DNA of 64,000 nt from Yersinia kristensenii (GTDB taxonomy: Bacteria > Pseudomonadota > Gammaproteobacteria > Enterobacterales > Enterobacteriaceae), in assembly GCF_900460525.1 (NCBI RefSeq), contig NZ_UHIY01000001.1, positions 4,464,001 through 4,528,000 of the forward strand, given 5' to 3'. The notes beneath the pieces are model-generated. The model was not told where the DNA came from. It worked only from the letters and a program-made list of their open reading frames with translations, and did not search any database. Shown piece after piece: positions 37,809 to 46,110 of this stretch. A program made the position numbers and the translations under genes. Positions within the stretch are counted from its first letter, which is position 1. Every line of letters begins with the position of its first letter.

Positions 37809-39865
37809 TTTTCATTTCCTTTAGCATCGGCCAACACTTTCAATAGAACGTCACGATCCAGCAGTGGAGAAAGCACGACTCCCTGCGGCTGCTGTGGCCC
37901 ATAAATTTGATTGAACGGAATGGCAACACTGCCGCGTTCGCGTAAAAAGGCGGTGATATTCGCAGAAGGACGTGTCCAGTCGCCGCGTAACGCCACCACG
38001 TCCGGCGCTTGCAAAGCTTGTTGCACATCATCGCGCATCAGCACGTGTATTTTGTTGACTTTGCAAGTCACACACCAATCTGCGGTGACATCAACAAACA
38101 CTCTTTTATCTTCGGCGAGTGCCTTTTGAATGGCGGATTCGGTTAACGGCTGCCACGGAATATTGTCATGCAGCGGCTTGCGCCATAAATCGGCGGTGAG
38201 CGCCCCTGCCAGTAGCAATCCTCCGACAATCAGCACCGCGATTAAACTGACTATCGCGGCGATGCGAGTGCCGTAACGCCAGCCAATCGCCAGTAGCAGC
38301 GCCAGCAAGACTATTCCGGCGATGATAATGACGGCTTGTAGGCCGATATGGCTGACCATCAAGCTCAAGAGCCACAGACTGGACACCAACATCAGCACCC
38401 CCATGGCGATGCGCAGATGGTTCATCCAACGACCGGGGCGCGGTAAGCACAATGCCAGTTTGGGCCACGCGGCCACCGCCAACCACGGCAAGCTCATCCC
38501 GACACCGAGCGCAGTTAATATCCCCCATAGCGCGGGTAACGGGGCCGCCAGTGCAAAAGCCACTGCCGTGCCGAGGAAGGGAGCAGAGCACGGTGTTGCC
38601 AGTAAAGTCGCCAGAGCACCTTGCCCAAAGTGACCAACCATGCCGCGTGCGCCCGGTTTCTCGACGCGCGGGGCGGCGATACGGGTATTTAGCGACGAAG
38701 AGAGCTGAATCTCGAACAATCCGAACAGATTGGCGGTAAAAAGTGCGGTGACGACGACCATAAAACCGATGAACCACGGATTTTGGAACTGAATCCCCCA
38801 GCCAAGCGCATGGTTGCCCAGACGCAAAGCAGTCATCAGCAAAGCCAGTAACCAAAATGAGGTGATTATTCCGGCAGATGAAGCCAAAAACTGCCACCGC
38901 ACCTGACGGCGAGTTTGCTGCTCGGTTTGCAGAATCGAACTCAGCTTCATTGCCAATACTGGCAGCACACATGGCATCAGGTTAAGGATTAATCCCCCCG
39001 CCAGCGCCATCAGAACCCAAGACCAAAATGAGGCATTGGATTGCGGTAACGTCAGCGCTTGCCCGATAGTCACCGTGGCCTCTTGCGCCAGCCCGCCATC
39101 CGTCAGCACCAGAGTCAATGGCTTGCCGCGCAGGTCTCCCACGCTCTCCCCCCAACCATCTGTGGCGGGTACCCGCACCGACAATTGATTACCCTGCACA
39201 GTGACGATAGGCTTGCCAAGATCGACATCTTCCAGAGTATCGAAGAACAACTCTGGCTTCTGCCAACCCTCATCACGCTGAGCAAGGATTTGCACTTCTC
39301 CTTGACTAAAACCGGCCTGAATATGCGGAGTCAACGCATTGGCAATCGGTACCTGCCCCATCGCTTGGGCAAAATCGTGTTCGAACTGCTGCTGATTTTC
39401 CGCGCTGACGGCAGAGGACAAATCGAGGCTAAAGGGATAGTCGGTCAAAATACAGACATTACTGCAGGTCGACAGAGTCAGTATTCCACTTAATGTGTTG
39501 GGAACCTTGCCGGAAATTACGATCGGTAGGTTGACCTGCTCATGATATCCCTGAGTAGAAATCCCAGACACATCAAAACGTTGGGGTACCGGCCAGTACC
39601 ATTTTACAGCCTCGAGCGGCGCAGACCAGGCAATGGTGGGTGCAATGCCCCCTTCTCCCGGCGAGCGCCAATAGGTTTTCCAACCTTTTGCCAACTGGAC
39701 GCTAAGTAACATGCGGGTTTCATTGCCAGCAGAAGGCTCGGCACGAACTCGAACCTTGGCATGGTCATTTTGCGCACTGACCAACCAGCCGCTATCTGCC
39801 GCCCAAAGGGTAGGCATCCAGAGCAGCAACAGACAGAACAAAGCTGTCTTGCTTAAATTGAGCAT
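37805..39865 (-). CDS. scsB: ScsB, DsbD-type membrane thiol reductase
   Basis: A 686-residue electron shuttle that moves reducing power from cytoplasmic thioredoxin to ScsC in the periplasm. Order: signal peptide (ALFCLLLLWMPTLWA), two periplasmic N-terminal domains (about 25-270; LSTCSNVCILTDYPF carries a cysteine pair), eight-helix membrane domain (about 275-560) with the paired cysteines in LNLMPCVLPVLAMKL and LLATPCSAPFLG, and a C-terminal thioredoxin domain with VTADWCVTCKVNKIHV (CVTC). Matches the Salmonella ScsB layout. Fifty bases after scsA. Confidence 0.92.
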   Translation of the reverse strand: MLNLSKTALFCLLLLWMPTLWAADSGWLVSAQNDHAKVRVRAEPSAGNETRMLLSVQLAKGWKTYWRSPGEGGIAPTIAWSAPLEAVKWYWPVPQRFDVSGISTQGYHEQVNLPIVISGKVPNTLSGILTLSTCSNVCILTDYPFSLDLSSAVSAENQQQFEHDFAQAMGQVPIANALTPHIQAGFSQGEVQILAQRDEGWQKPELFFDTLEDVDLGKPIVTVQGNQLSVRVPATDGWGESVGDLRGKPLTLVLTDGGLAQEATVTIGQALTLPQSNASFWSWVLMALAGGLILNLMPCVLPVLAMKLSSILQTEQQTRRQVRWQFLASSAGIITSFWLLALLMTALRLGNHALGWGIQFQNPWFIGFMVVVTALFTANLFGLFEIQLSSSLNTRIAAPRVEKPGARGMVGHFGQGALATLLATPCSAPFLGTAVAFALAAPLPALWGILTALGVGMSLPWLAVAAWPKLALCLPRPGRWMNHLRIAMGVLMLVSSLWLLSLMVSHIGLQAVIIIAGIVLLALLLAIGWRYGTRIAAIVSLIAVLIVGGLLLAGALTADLWRKPLHDNIPWQPLTESAIQKALAEDKRVFVDVTADWCVTCKVNKIHVLMRDDVQQALQAPDVVALRGDWTRPSANITAFLRERGSVAIPFNQIYGPQQPQGVVLSPLLDRDVLLKVLADAKGNEK

Positions 39866-39915
39866 TGTCTTTCTCCAAAAATAGATTAATTACAACAACA
39901 TAAAGAGTTGCTGCG

Positions 39916-40269
39916 CTATTCCCGGAAAATGCATAATCGCAAATGCACCCTCAAACCACTGGGTGATATGACTCTGGGCGGAGGGAACCGCATACTGGCT
40001 GGTATGATGGGAATCAACAACAGGAGCAATAAGCCCAGAGAGAAAATGGCTAATTCGAACAAAACGGGGGGGGATGCTAGCAAAGATTTAGCACTTAACT
40101 CACAAGAGGTTGGGCCGTCGTTTGCATCGGCAACAACTTGTGATGATGACGTCAAAAGAAGACTTTTTTCCAGCGCGTGCAAGCTGGCGATGCGTTGCGT
40201 CATACAAACCAGTATGACCAGGCAAGCCAGAGAAAGAAACCATTTTGCAGCGCGTTGTCTTTTAAACAT
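39916..40269 (-). CDS. scsA: ScsA-like small membrane protein
   Basis: A 117-residue protein at the head of scsABCD. Two hydrophobic segments are visible, WFLSLACLVILVCMT near the N terminus and VLFELAIFSLGLLLLLLIPIIP in the second half, with a cysteine in GPTSCELSAKS between them. Size and position match Salmonella ScsA, which is reported to help hydrogen peroxide and copper tolerance; its chemistry is unknown. The frame is called from position and size more than from clear identity. The start lies at the end of a 17-bp tandem repeat that duplicates the initiation region; the site before this ATG (ACAGAT) is weak, so coupling from upstream mini-ORFs may matter. Confidence 0.75.
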   Translation of the reverse strand: MFKRQRAAKWFLSLACLVILVCMTQRIASLHALEKSLLLTSSSQVVADANDGPTSCELSAKSLLASPPVLFELAIFSLGLLLLLLIPIIPASMRFPPPRVISPSGLRVHLRLCIFRE

Positions 40270-40331
40270 TATCTGTATTTAAACATTATCCGTATTTGAC
40301 CATTATCCATGCTTAACTATTATCAGCCACG
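40264..40331 (-). repeat. 17-bp tandem repeat carrying chained mini-ORFs upstream of scsA
   Basis: Four units of 17 bases on the plus strand: two nearly identical (AAACATTATCYGTATTT) and two more diverged. On the minus strand each of the first three units carries GATAATG. The ATG at 40303 opens MVKYG and stops at a TAA whose last base is the A of the ATG at 40286; that one opens MFKYR and stops at a TAA whose last base is the A of the scsA ATG at 40269. Confidence 0.8.
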
Positions 40332-40593
40332 AGCTGAATGAGTTATCCCTTAAATGGTTAAATCAGTTCCATTCAAGGTGAGCGCCCATCTTAGCGGCAT
40401 AATTAAGATTATCAATCTTTGAACCTAAACAATCAGTCAAAGTGACATTTAATTACAAAGGCATTTAGCCAAAAACATAATCTGAAGGTATGGGTCGCCC
40501 ACATTTACAGGTATTATACCGGCAACCTGCATCAACCCGCGGGTCACCGATAAATCTTCCACACTGTCGCCCCCACTGCGAAGGACGGGTTAT
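40332..40593. promoter_or_regulatory. Divergent scsA/flk regulatory region
   Basis: No gene here; AT-rich with a small dyad AAGATT-ATC-AATCTT near 40410. The flk ATG follows GAAGGACGGGTTAT. I did not recognise a CpxR or CueR box. Confidence 0.4.
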
Positions 40594-41631
40594 ATGCAAC
40601 CTTTGAACGGCCCAAGTGTTCCTATTGCGAGTGGCAGCAATGTCGCACCGACTAAACTACCCTCTCCGGGCCAAGTGGAAGATAGGGCACTAACCCCGGC
40701 ACAGCGCACCACGCTGGAAAAACTGATTGTGCGGATCATCGCGCTCAGCCCAATAAAATCTGCCGAGATTTGGGCGAGCTTGCGTCACGATTTATCCCTT
40801 AGCAGCACCAGCGATTTACTGGCTCGCCACTTCCAACCGGCAGAGCAATTGCTGCAAACCCGCTTGTCGCAAGCTCAGGAAAACCACGCCAATCACCAAT
40901 TGCGCCAGCAACTCACCGAATTACTGCCCCAAGGTAATAATCGCCAGGCAGTGAGTGATTTTATCCGCCAGCAATTTGGTCATACGGTGTTGAGTCAGTT
41001 AAGCCATGCGGAGCTGCAACAGGTCTTGGTATTACTGCAATCCGGCACGCTGAATATTCCACAACCTCAGTTAACAACCATAACTGACAGGCCATTGTTA
41101 CCCGCGGAGCATCAACATATTCAATCATTGGTGGCGAAACTCAGTGCGGCAACGGGCGAACAACCAGCCAAAATTTGGCAAGCACTATTTGATATGGTGG
41201 GAGTGAAAAGTCATGACCCGCTACCCGCTCGTCATTTTCAGATACTCAGCCAATTTTTACAGGCCAAAGTGGCCCTCAGCCAGCAAACGGCCCCGACATT
41301 AATTAATCTACAAACTGCACTCAAGCAACCCGCCGATGCGCAGGAGCAGCAGCTATTGATTGATTATAGTCTGAATCGCTTCCAGGCCAGCCCCACCACA
41401 CCGCTGACCCAAGCGCAGTTAAACGACATTATTAATGTTCTGTTTACCGCCCGATTAGACCGCGCTAATGCCGCCCAGCGTTTGGCCGAAGATCAAAAAA
41501 CCCTTCAGCCGTTGATTAACCCGCTGATTGCCGCCCTGCCGCAGTCCTTACAACCTTTATTACAGAAGCCATCACTGGCCTTTGTCGCGCTGATTATTGT
41601 TATGGCCTTTTTACTGGCTATCTTTATTTAA
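40594..41631 (+). CDS. flk: Flagella biosynthesis regulator Flk
   Basis: A 345-residue protein collinear with E. coli/Salmonella Flk: Pro/Gln-rich cytoplasmic N terminus, two repeated helical modules (TLEKLIVRIIALSPIKSAEIW and HIQSLVAKLSAATGEQPAKIW; LPQGNNRQAVSDFIRQQFG), and one C-terminal membrane anchor (LAFVALIIVMAFLLAIFI). It is held to the inner membrane facing the cytoplasm. In Salmonella, Flk couples flagellar ring assembly to late gene expression by preventing premature FlgM secretion. In E. coli it lies next to pdxB; here about 8.7 kb of accessory genes separates the two. Confidence 0.92.
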   Translation: MQPLNGPSVPIASGSNVAPTKLPSPGQVEDRALTPAQRTTLEKLIVRIIALSPIKSAEIWASLRHDLSLSSTSDLLARHFQPAEQLLQTRLSQAQENHANHQLRQQLTELLPQGNNRQAVSDFIRQQFGHTVLSQLSHAELQQVLVLLQSGTLNIPQPQLTTITDRPLLPAEHQHIQSLVAKLSAATGEQPAKIWQALFDMVGVKSHDPLPARHFQILSQFLQAKVALSQQTAPTLINLQTALKQPADAQEQQLLIDYSLNRFQASPTTPLTQAQLNDIINVLFTARLDRANAAQRLAEDQKTLQPLINPLIAALPQSLQPLLQKPSLAFVALIIVMAFLLAIFI

Positions 41632-41644
41632 ACGCATTGAGTTA

Positions 41645-41687
41645 CGGTTTATTGGCTCCGCTTATTTCTATCTGTGTCAATAAACCG
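41645..41687. terminator. Inverted repeat between convergent flk and ybiR
   Basis: CGGTTTATTG and CAATAAACCG, perfect ten-base arms 23 bases apart, placed between two convergent stops. No T run, so it is only a possible terminator. Confidence 0.45.
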
Positions 41688-41699
41688 ACGACAACCATT

Positions 41700-42833
41700 T
41701 CAGAGTACTAATAGCAACCAGCCAACAAACGCACTCCAGAATAAGAATGGCAGCGAATAAGCATGGAATTTTAACCAGATAGCCGGTTCACCCGCCATTC
41801 TCAGTGCAATTAAATTAGCCATAGAGCCCAATGCAAAACCAAAGCCGCCAATATTAACCGCGTAGGCTACCAGTGCACTGGAGGGCAGATAATTAAGCAA
41901 TAAAATGGTCGCAGGAACATTACTGATAACCTGGGATAAACCAATGCCCAATATATAAGCCATAGCTGCCGACAAAGTTTTGATTTCACTAAAAAGTGAC
42001 TGCAAGCCAGGTAATTCAGTCAATAAGCGCACATCAATAAACATTGCCATAAAGACCAGGATCAAGCTCCAATCTATGGCCAGTAAAACTCGCCGTGCCA
42101 GTAATAATAACCCAGCAAAAACAGCTAATAGCCCGTAACCCGCCCGGCCGAAATCCACACAGATAATAAAAATGACATATAGCGCCAAACAACTCAGTAA
42201 CAGTCGAGATTGGTAAGGATAAACGGGGCTGGAAGCTTGTTTGTTGATCTTGCGTGCAGGGAAACGCCACCAAGTCACTGCCAGTAACGTCAATAAAATA
42301 ATTGCTGCCAGCGGGGCCATCTGACGAGTAAAACCAATAAACGACAGCGCAGAACGGCTCCATAACAGAATATTTTGTGGGTTGCCGATTGGCGTTAATA
42401 GCGAGCCCGCATTCACCGCCAGCGCAGAAAAAATGATCAGGCGGGAAACCGGTAAAGAAGATATCTTTTTCAGTGTTAAAATCAGCGGGATAATAATAAA
42501 AAGAGCCACATCATTCGTTAGAAATGAGGACAATATTGCAGCTGACAAGACTAAAAACAGCGCCAGATGCCGCTCTGTCTGTAATGTGTTAATAATCTTC
42601 CGACCAATAAAATCGAAGTAACCGCTCACCTCGACGCCTTTCGTCAGTAGCATTAATCCTAATAAAGTAGCAATGGTAGTCCAGTCAATAAACTGTGGGA
42701 AGGCCGAGATCTTTGTTGGCATCAATGCAGTGAGGCCGATACCTAAAATCAATAGAACATGCAGCAGGCGGTCTTGCAAAAAAGGCCTGAATACTGTTTT
42801 TACTGCATGATGGGTGGTAGCGAATAATGTCAT
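41700..42833 (-). CDS. ybiR: YbiR-like inner-membrane anion permease
   Basis: A 377-residue polytopic protein of the ion-transporter superfamily (ArsB/NhaD/SLC13 type), closely collinear with E. coli YbiR. Family segments: WTTIATLLGLMLLTKGVEVSGYF near residue 50, SAAILSSFLTNDVALFIIIPL near 105 and NAGSLLTPIGNPQNILLWSRS near 150, and GLSQVISNVPATILLLNYLP in the second half. Its substrate is unknown. It lies head-to-tail with agp (115 bases apart); in E. coli ybiR is elsewhere, so this is a species-specific location. Confidence 0.85.
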   Translation of the reverse strand: MTLFATTHHAVKTVFRPFLQDRLLHVLLILGIGLTALMPTKISAFPQFIDWTTIATLLGLMLLTKGVEVSGYFDFIGRKIINTLQTERHLALFLVLSAAILSSFLTNDVALFIIIPLILTLKKISSLPVSRLIIFSALAVNAGSLLTPIGNPQNILLWSRSALSFIGFTRQMAPLAAIILLTLLAVTWWRFPARKINKQASSPVYPYQSRLLLSCLALYVIFIICVDFGRAGYGLLAVFAGLLLLARRVLLAIDWSLILVFMAMFIDVRLLTELPGLQSLFSEIKTLSAAMAYILGIGLSQVISNVPATILLLNYLPSSALVAYAVNIGGFGFALGSMANLIALRMAGEPAIWLKFHAYSLPFLFWSAFVGWLLLVL

Positions 42834-42948
42834 CTGGAAATCAAAAAATAGTAGGTGCTGGCAAAGAAAGCCACGTTAGCGCAGCCTGCTGTTTTATGCC
42901 AGCCCCTATTCCCTACTGGTGGCCAAACTTATGACCCATTATCTCAAA

Positions 42949-44250
42949 CTAGATTTGAGTATTTTGTTTTACTGCCTTTCTAAAATCATCCATAGAACAG
43001 AATCCTTTAGCATCAATCGGACAACCTTCAATTTCCAGTGTGACGCGTTTGGGCGGAGCTTGGAGTGACAGCGGTGTTTTATTACGGATTTGCTCGGTTG
43101 ATAAATAGATATACTCAATCTTCATCAACTCTTTGTTTTGTTTAATGTCTTTCCAGCGTTCAAATACCACCTTGCCGCTGATGGGCGTTTTCTCATACTG
43201 ATCTGGCAGTTGATATTCTTTGGTTTTGAGTGCGGCCAATAATGATGCAATATTAGAGTCATGCCCGACCAATACCGCCAATTTGGCTTTTTGTGCCGCT
43301 AATTCATTTGGCGTTTTCTCACCCACCGGATCAAGGGCTGAACTGATAAAACCGACCAACTTCTCGGCGGCATTATCTGCTATAGCCGGTGAACCAAATA
43401 AGGTTTCATGGTAGAGGTTTTTAATATCGATTAATTTGCGCCACTCTTCTGATGACTGGATACGCCCCCATGCAACATCTTTGACGGGGAAACCTTCATA
43501 ATATTGCAGCATGAAAGCATCCGATGCACCGGTACCCAATCTCAATGGGCCGGTAATGCCCGGTTCTTTATTTTGCACTAATACAATCTCTGTCGGTTGC
43601 GTGCTCCAATCACATTTCTTATCTACCAAGCACGCAGGTGAGTTTTTATAATCTAAAACTTTGGACAACAAATCATAATTAGGCTGTAAGCGCTTATTTA
43701 AGCCCTCAACTCCGCCTGGCCCGGCATGTTGATTAATAGAAGCCAGCGCTTTTTCTTTAAACTCTGGGGTAATGTCCAAGGTAATAATTGGATTAAATAC
43801 CGGGTCCATTTTACCAATTTCTTTTTGGTGAGTAACGGGAACATTACAACCGGGGAAAGCACCAAATAAGAAATGTTGTGCAGTTCCAATCGTTCTTGGC
43901 AAACTATTGGCGTAGGTAAATACCGTGGTGGGTGCTGGGCATCCGGTTGATTTTAATAATTTAGTATCTGCCAGCCACTCGCGGAAATATCCCCCCATCA
44001 TCGCCTCAAGCTCTGCGCCTTTTGGCGTCAGATAACCGCCGGGTGTCGTCCATGTGGGCCATTTATCTGGTGTTGCACTGGAAAGCATATCGCCATAATT
44101 CACCAGAGGGGCTCGTATACCATGGCGGCTCATCACCAAAATCTGTTCAAGCTTATAATTATCGCTTTTCTCTTGAGCCATAATATGGGTTGAAGCAGGT
44201 AGGAGTATTGCCAATAAGGTCAGGGTATACGCCGTTTTTACTTTTATCAT
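42949..44250 (-). CDS. agp: Periplasmic glucose-1-phosphatase Agp
   Basis: Histidine acid phosphatase that releases glucose from glucose-1-phosphate in the periplasm; relatives also act as phytases. The 433-residue precursor has a signal peptide (MIKVKTAYTLTLLAILLPASTHIMA) and the two catalytic motifs, SRHGIRAP near residue 40 and VGHDSNIAS near 325. Cysteine-containing segments (TGCPAPTT, FPGCNVP, GCPIDAKGFC) match Agp. The first motif is RHG, the general family form; E. coli Agp, as I remember it, has RHN. ATG after GGAGCTTGAG chosen. Phytase AppA is the alternative, but overall alignment favours Agp. Confidence 0.88.
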   Translation of the reverse strand: MIKVKTAYTLTLLAILLPASTHIMAQEKSDNYKLEQILVMSRHGIRAPLVNYGDMLSSATPDKWPTWTTPGGYLTPKGAELEAMMGGYFREWLADTKLLKSTGCPAPTTVFTYANSLPRTIGTAQHFLFGAFPGCNVPVTHQKEIGKMDPVFNPIITLDITPEFKEKALASINQHAGPGGVEGLNKRLQPNYDLLSKVLDYKNSPACLVDKKCDWSTQPTEIVLVQNKEPGITGPLRLGTGASDAFMLQYYEGFPVKDVAWGRIQSSEEWRKLIDIKNLYHETLFGSPAIADNAAEKLVGFISSALDPVGEKTPNELAAQKAKLAVLVGHDSNIASLLAALKTKEYQLPDQYEKTPISGKVVFERWKDIKQNKELMKIEYIYLSTEQIRNKTPLSLQAPPKRVTLEIEGCPIDAKGFCSMDDFRKAVKQNTQI

Positions 44251-44475
44251 CTCAAGCTCCGTCATCCAGTTGATGGTATAAGAATCGGTAGACTTTCAAT
44301 TGCTACAGATTTGTTACAACAGACATGATAGATACAGAAAAGAGGTAAAAGTGGAGTCACATCACAGTTCCACGAATTGTTTAGGGTATTTGGGGGTAAT
44401 CTGGATGTTAGCGTAGGGTTGCGCTTTTATCCCTGCTTAGCGCTGAGATTGACACAGCGCTATTTTAAACAGACA

Positions 44476-45432
44476 TCATTTCCTGGCAGGCATATCTGGA
44501 ATAATTAAATCCCCACGTAATGCATAGGAACCCAGCACGCTTTTGGTTTTCTCATTAAGCCATGTCACTATTTTCGCCGCCATCGCATCCATAGAATATT
44601 CAATCGCAGGAATGGTGGGAACCCCCGGATAATGTAACGATCCGGCCAGGCTAAATACCATGATGTCATCAGGAACGGATTTATTAAACGCCTGAAGCTG
44701 TGGAATAACACTTTGCGCTTCCCGCTCATCAGCGACTAATAAAGCATTAAAATTGAGTGTCGCACTGCTATTAAGCAGCACTTGTAACGCAACCGATGAA
44801 GAGGATGAATCCATAAAAATCAGGTCACGATTGAAGGGTAAAAAGTTATTTTCCAGTGCTCGTTTATAACCTAATAGCACCTCGTCTACATACCCGCTGG
44901 TATCCGGATTTATTAAGGCAATTTTTCTTCTGCCCTGTTTTATTAAATAATTACAGGCGGTTTCTGCGGCAAAAGCATGATCAAAATGGATATTATTAGT
45001 GGCATCGACATCCATACAATCGACCAGAATGATACTTTCATCCGCGAGATTAAGCGGGAAACGGGCACCAATGATCAACACGTCATCACACAAACCGCAG
45101 GTCAACTCATCCAGTGCCTGCATAACTTCAGATTTGTTATTGGCAAAACGCAACAGCAAATGCTTTTGATGCTGACTTAGATGTTTTTCAAGTGCATACA
45201 GATAACCTGTGGTTTGGTTTATGTTTTCCTGCGCACAGATAACACCAATACAGCCAGTTGACTGACTTAATAATGATTGCGCGATAACATTTGGCCGATA
45301 ATTGAGTTCATCGACCGCTTTTAAAACGGCCAGGCGGCTAGCTTCCTTAACGCCACGTGAACCACTCAACACCCGTGATACTGTGGCTTTAGAAACCCCA
45401 GCCAAACGTGATACATCGTTGATTGTAGACAT
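44476..45432 (-). CDS. LacI-family repressor of the beta-glucoside operon (AscG/CelR-like)
   Basis: A 318-residue LacI regulator with helix-turn-helix TINDVSRLAGVSKATVSRVLS at residues 2-22, hinge NYRPNVIAQSLLSQST, and a C-terminal sugar-binding domain. Similar in type to AscG. It is divergent from the EIIB-EIIC-glucosidase-EIIA operon, and three TGGAAA/TTTCCA-type palindromes lie between, which fits LacI-family operators. The ATG after GAGGAGAGAATC is used; a longer open frame upstream would cross an operator. Expected inducer: a 6-phospho-beta-glucoside, by analogy. Confidence 0.88.
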   Translation of the reverse strand: MSTINDVSRLAGVSKATVSRVLSGSRGVKEASRLAVLKAVDELNYRPNVIAQSLLSQSTGCIGVICAQENINQTTGYLYALEKHLSQHQKHLLLRFANNKSEVMQALDELTCGLCDDVLIIGARFPLNLADESIILVDCMDVDATNNIHFDHAFAAETACNYLIKQGRRKIALINPDTSGYVDEVLLGYKRALENNFLPFNRDLIFMDSSSSSVALQVLLNSSATLNFNALLVADEREAQSVIPQLQAFNKSVPDDIMVFSLAGSLHYPGVPTIPAIEYSMDAMAAKIVTWLNEKTKSVLGSYALRGDLIIPDMPARK

Positions 45433-45531
45433 GATTCTCTCCTCGGCAGACTTTAATCCTTGCCTGTCATTCCTAAATACAGCTCGGCCCAACTATTGCA
45501 GCTTCCTGAGTATAGTCGTTTCCATTTGTCA

Positions 45532-45548
45532 TGGAAACCGAATTTCCA
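45532..45548. promoter_or_regulatory. LacI-type operator O1 (regulator side)
   Basis: TGGAAACCGAATTTCCA with arms TGGAAA/TTTCCA. An overlapping dyad, GTTTCCA-TTTGTCA-TGGAAAC at 45518-45537, extends it, about 100 bases before the repressor start, suggesting autoregulation. Confidence 0.6.
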
Positions 45549-45581
45549 TCACGTTTCAAAATAGTTATCCAAACCTCAAAG

Positions 45582-45640
45582 CTGTGATAGCCATCAAATA
45601 AATAATCCCTTTATATACTGGACTTTGATGGCTATCACAG
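45582..45640. promoter_or_regulatory. Pair of mirror-image CRP-like sites
   Basis: A perfect 17-base inverted repeat, CTGTGATAGCCATCAAA at 45582-45598 and its reverse complement at 45624-45640. Each arm holds a whole CRP-like site (TGTGA-N6-TCAAA), so there are two in opposite orientation with centres 41 bases apart. Confidence 0.7.
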
Positions 45641-45657
45641 TTCTATTCACTTTTAAT

Positions 45658-45671
45658 GGAAAACGGTTTCC
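45658..45671. promoter_or_regulatory. LacI-type operator O2
   Basis: GGAAAACGGTTTCC, arms GGAAA/TTTCC; 18 bases from the nearer CRP-like site. Confidence 0.65.
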
Positions 45672-45713
45672 GTATGATATCCAATCATTCTCGAAACAGC
45701 CGCATTACCTAAT

Positions 45714-45729
45714 TGGAAAACGGTTTCCA
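45714..45729. promoter_or_regulatory. LacI-type operator O3 (PTS side)
   Basis: TGGAAAACGGTTTCCA, arms TGGAAA/TTTCCA; same core as O2, 56 bases away, 55 bases before the EIIB start. Confidence 0.7.
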
Positions 45730-45783
45730 TAGAGTGTCAAAATCGTTTTTCATCTCGTTTTTATATTTTGAGGATGGTTGTAG

Positions 45784-46098
45784 ATGTTCAAGATTATGTT
45801 GTGTTGCTCTGCCGGGATGTCCACCAGCATGTTAGTTAAGAAAATGCGGGTCGTTGCCGATGAAAGAGGGATTCCTGTCGAGATTGATGCTTTTGGCGTA
45901 TCTGAATTTGATACTCAGTTTCCGCGCTATCAGGTCGTACTCCTCGGGCCGCAAGTGAAATACATGTTAGGTATGCTCTCAGAAAAGGCCGCTGCTCACG
46001 GTATTCCTGTTCAGCCCATCGATATGATGGATTACGGAATGCAGCGTGGCGATAAAGTCCTGGACTATGCACTGTCGCTCATTAACGCGACCCACTAA
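45784..46098 (+). CDS. PTS EIIB, cellobiose/chitobiose (Lac) family
   Basis: A 104-residue EIIB with the phosphocysteine in MLCCSAGMSTSMLVKKM (second Cys, residue 8) at the start, the hallmark of ChbB/CelA proteins, and LGPQVKYML in the middle. It phosphorylates the incoming disaccharide. First of four PTS and glucosidase genes; ribosome binding site GAGGATGG. The spacing to EIIC is 12 bases. Confidence 0.93.
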   Translation: MFKIMLCCSAGMSTSMLVKKMRVVADERGIPVEIDAFGVSEFDTQFPRYQVVLLGPQVKYMLGMLSEKAAAHGIPVQPIDMMDYGMQRGDKVLDYALSLINATH

Positions 46099-46110
46099 GA
46101 AGGTGTTCAA

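Noticed and set aside
38166..38972. A 268-codon frame inside scsB on the same strand in another phase.
   Set aside because: Arginine-rich shadow translation of the GC-rich scsB membrane region; scsB itself has clear domains.
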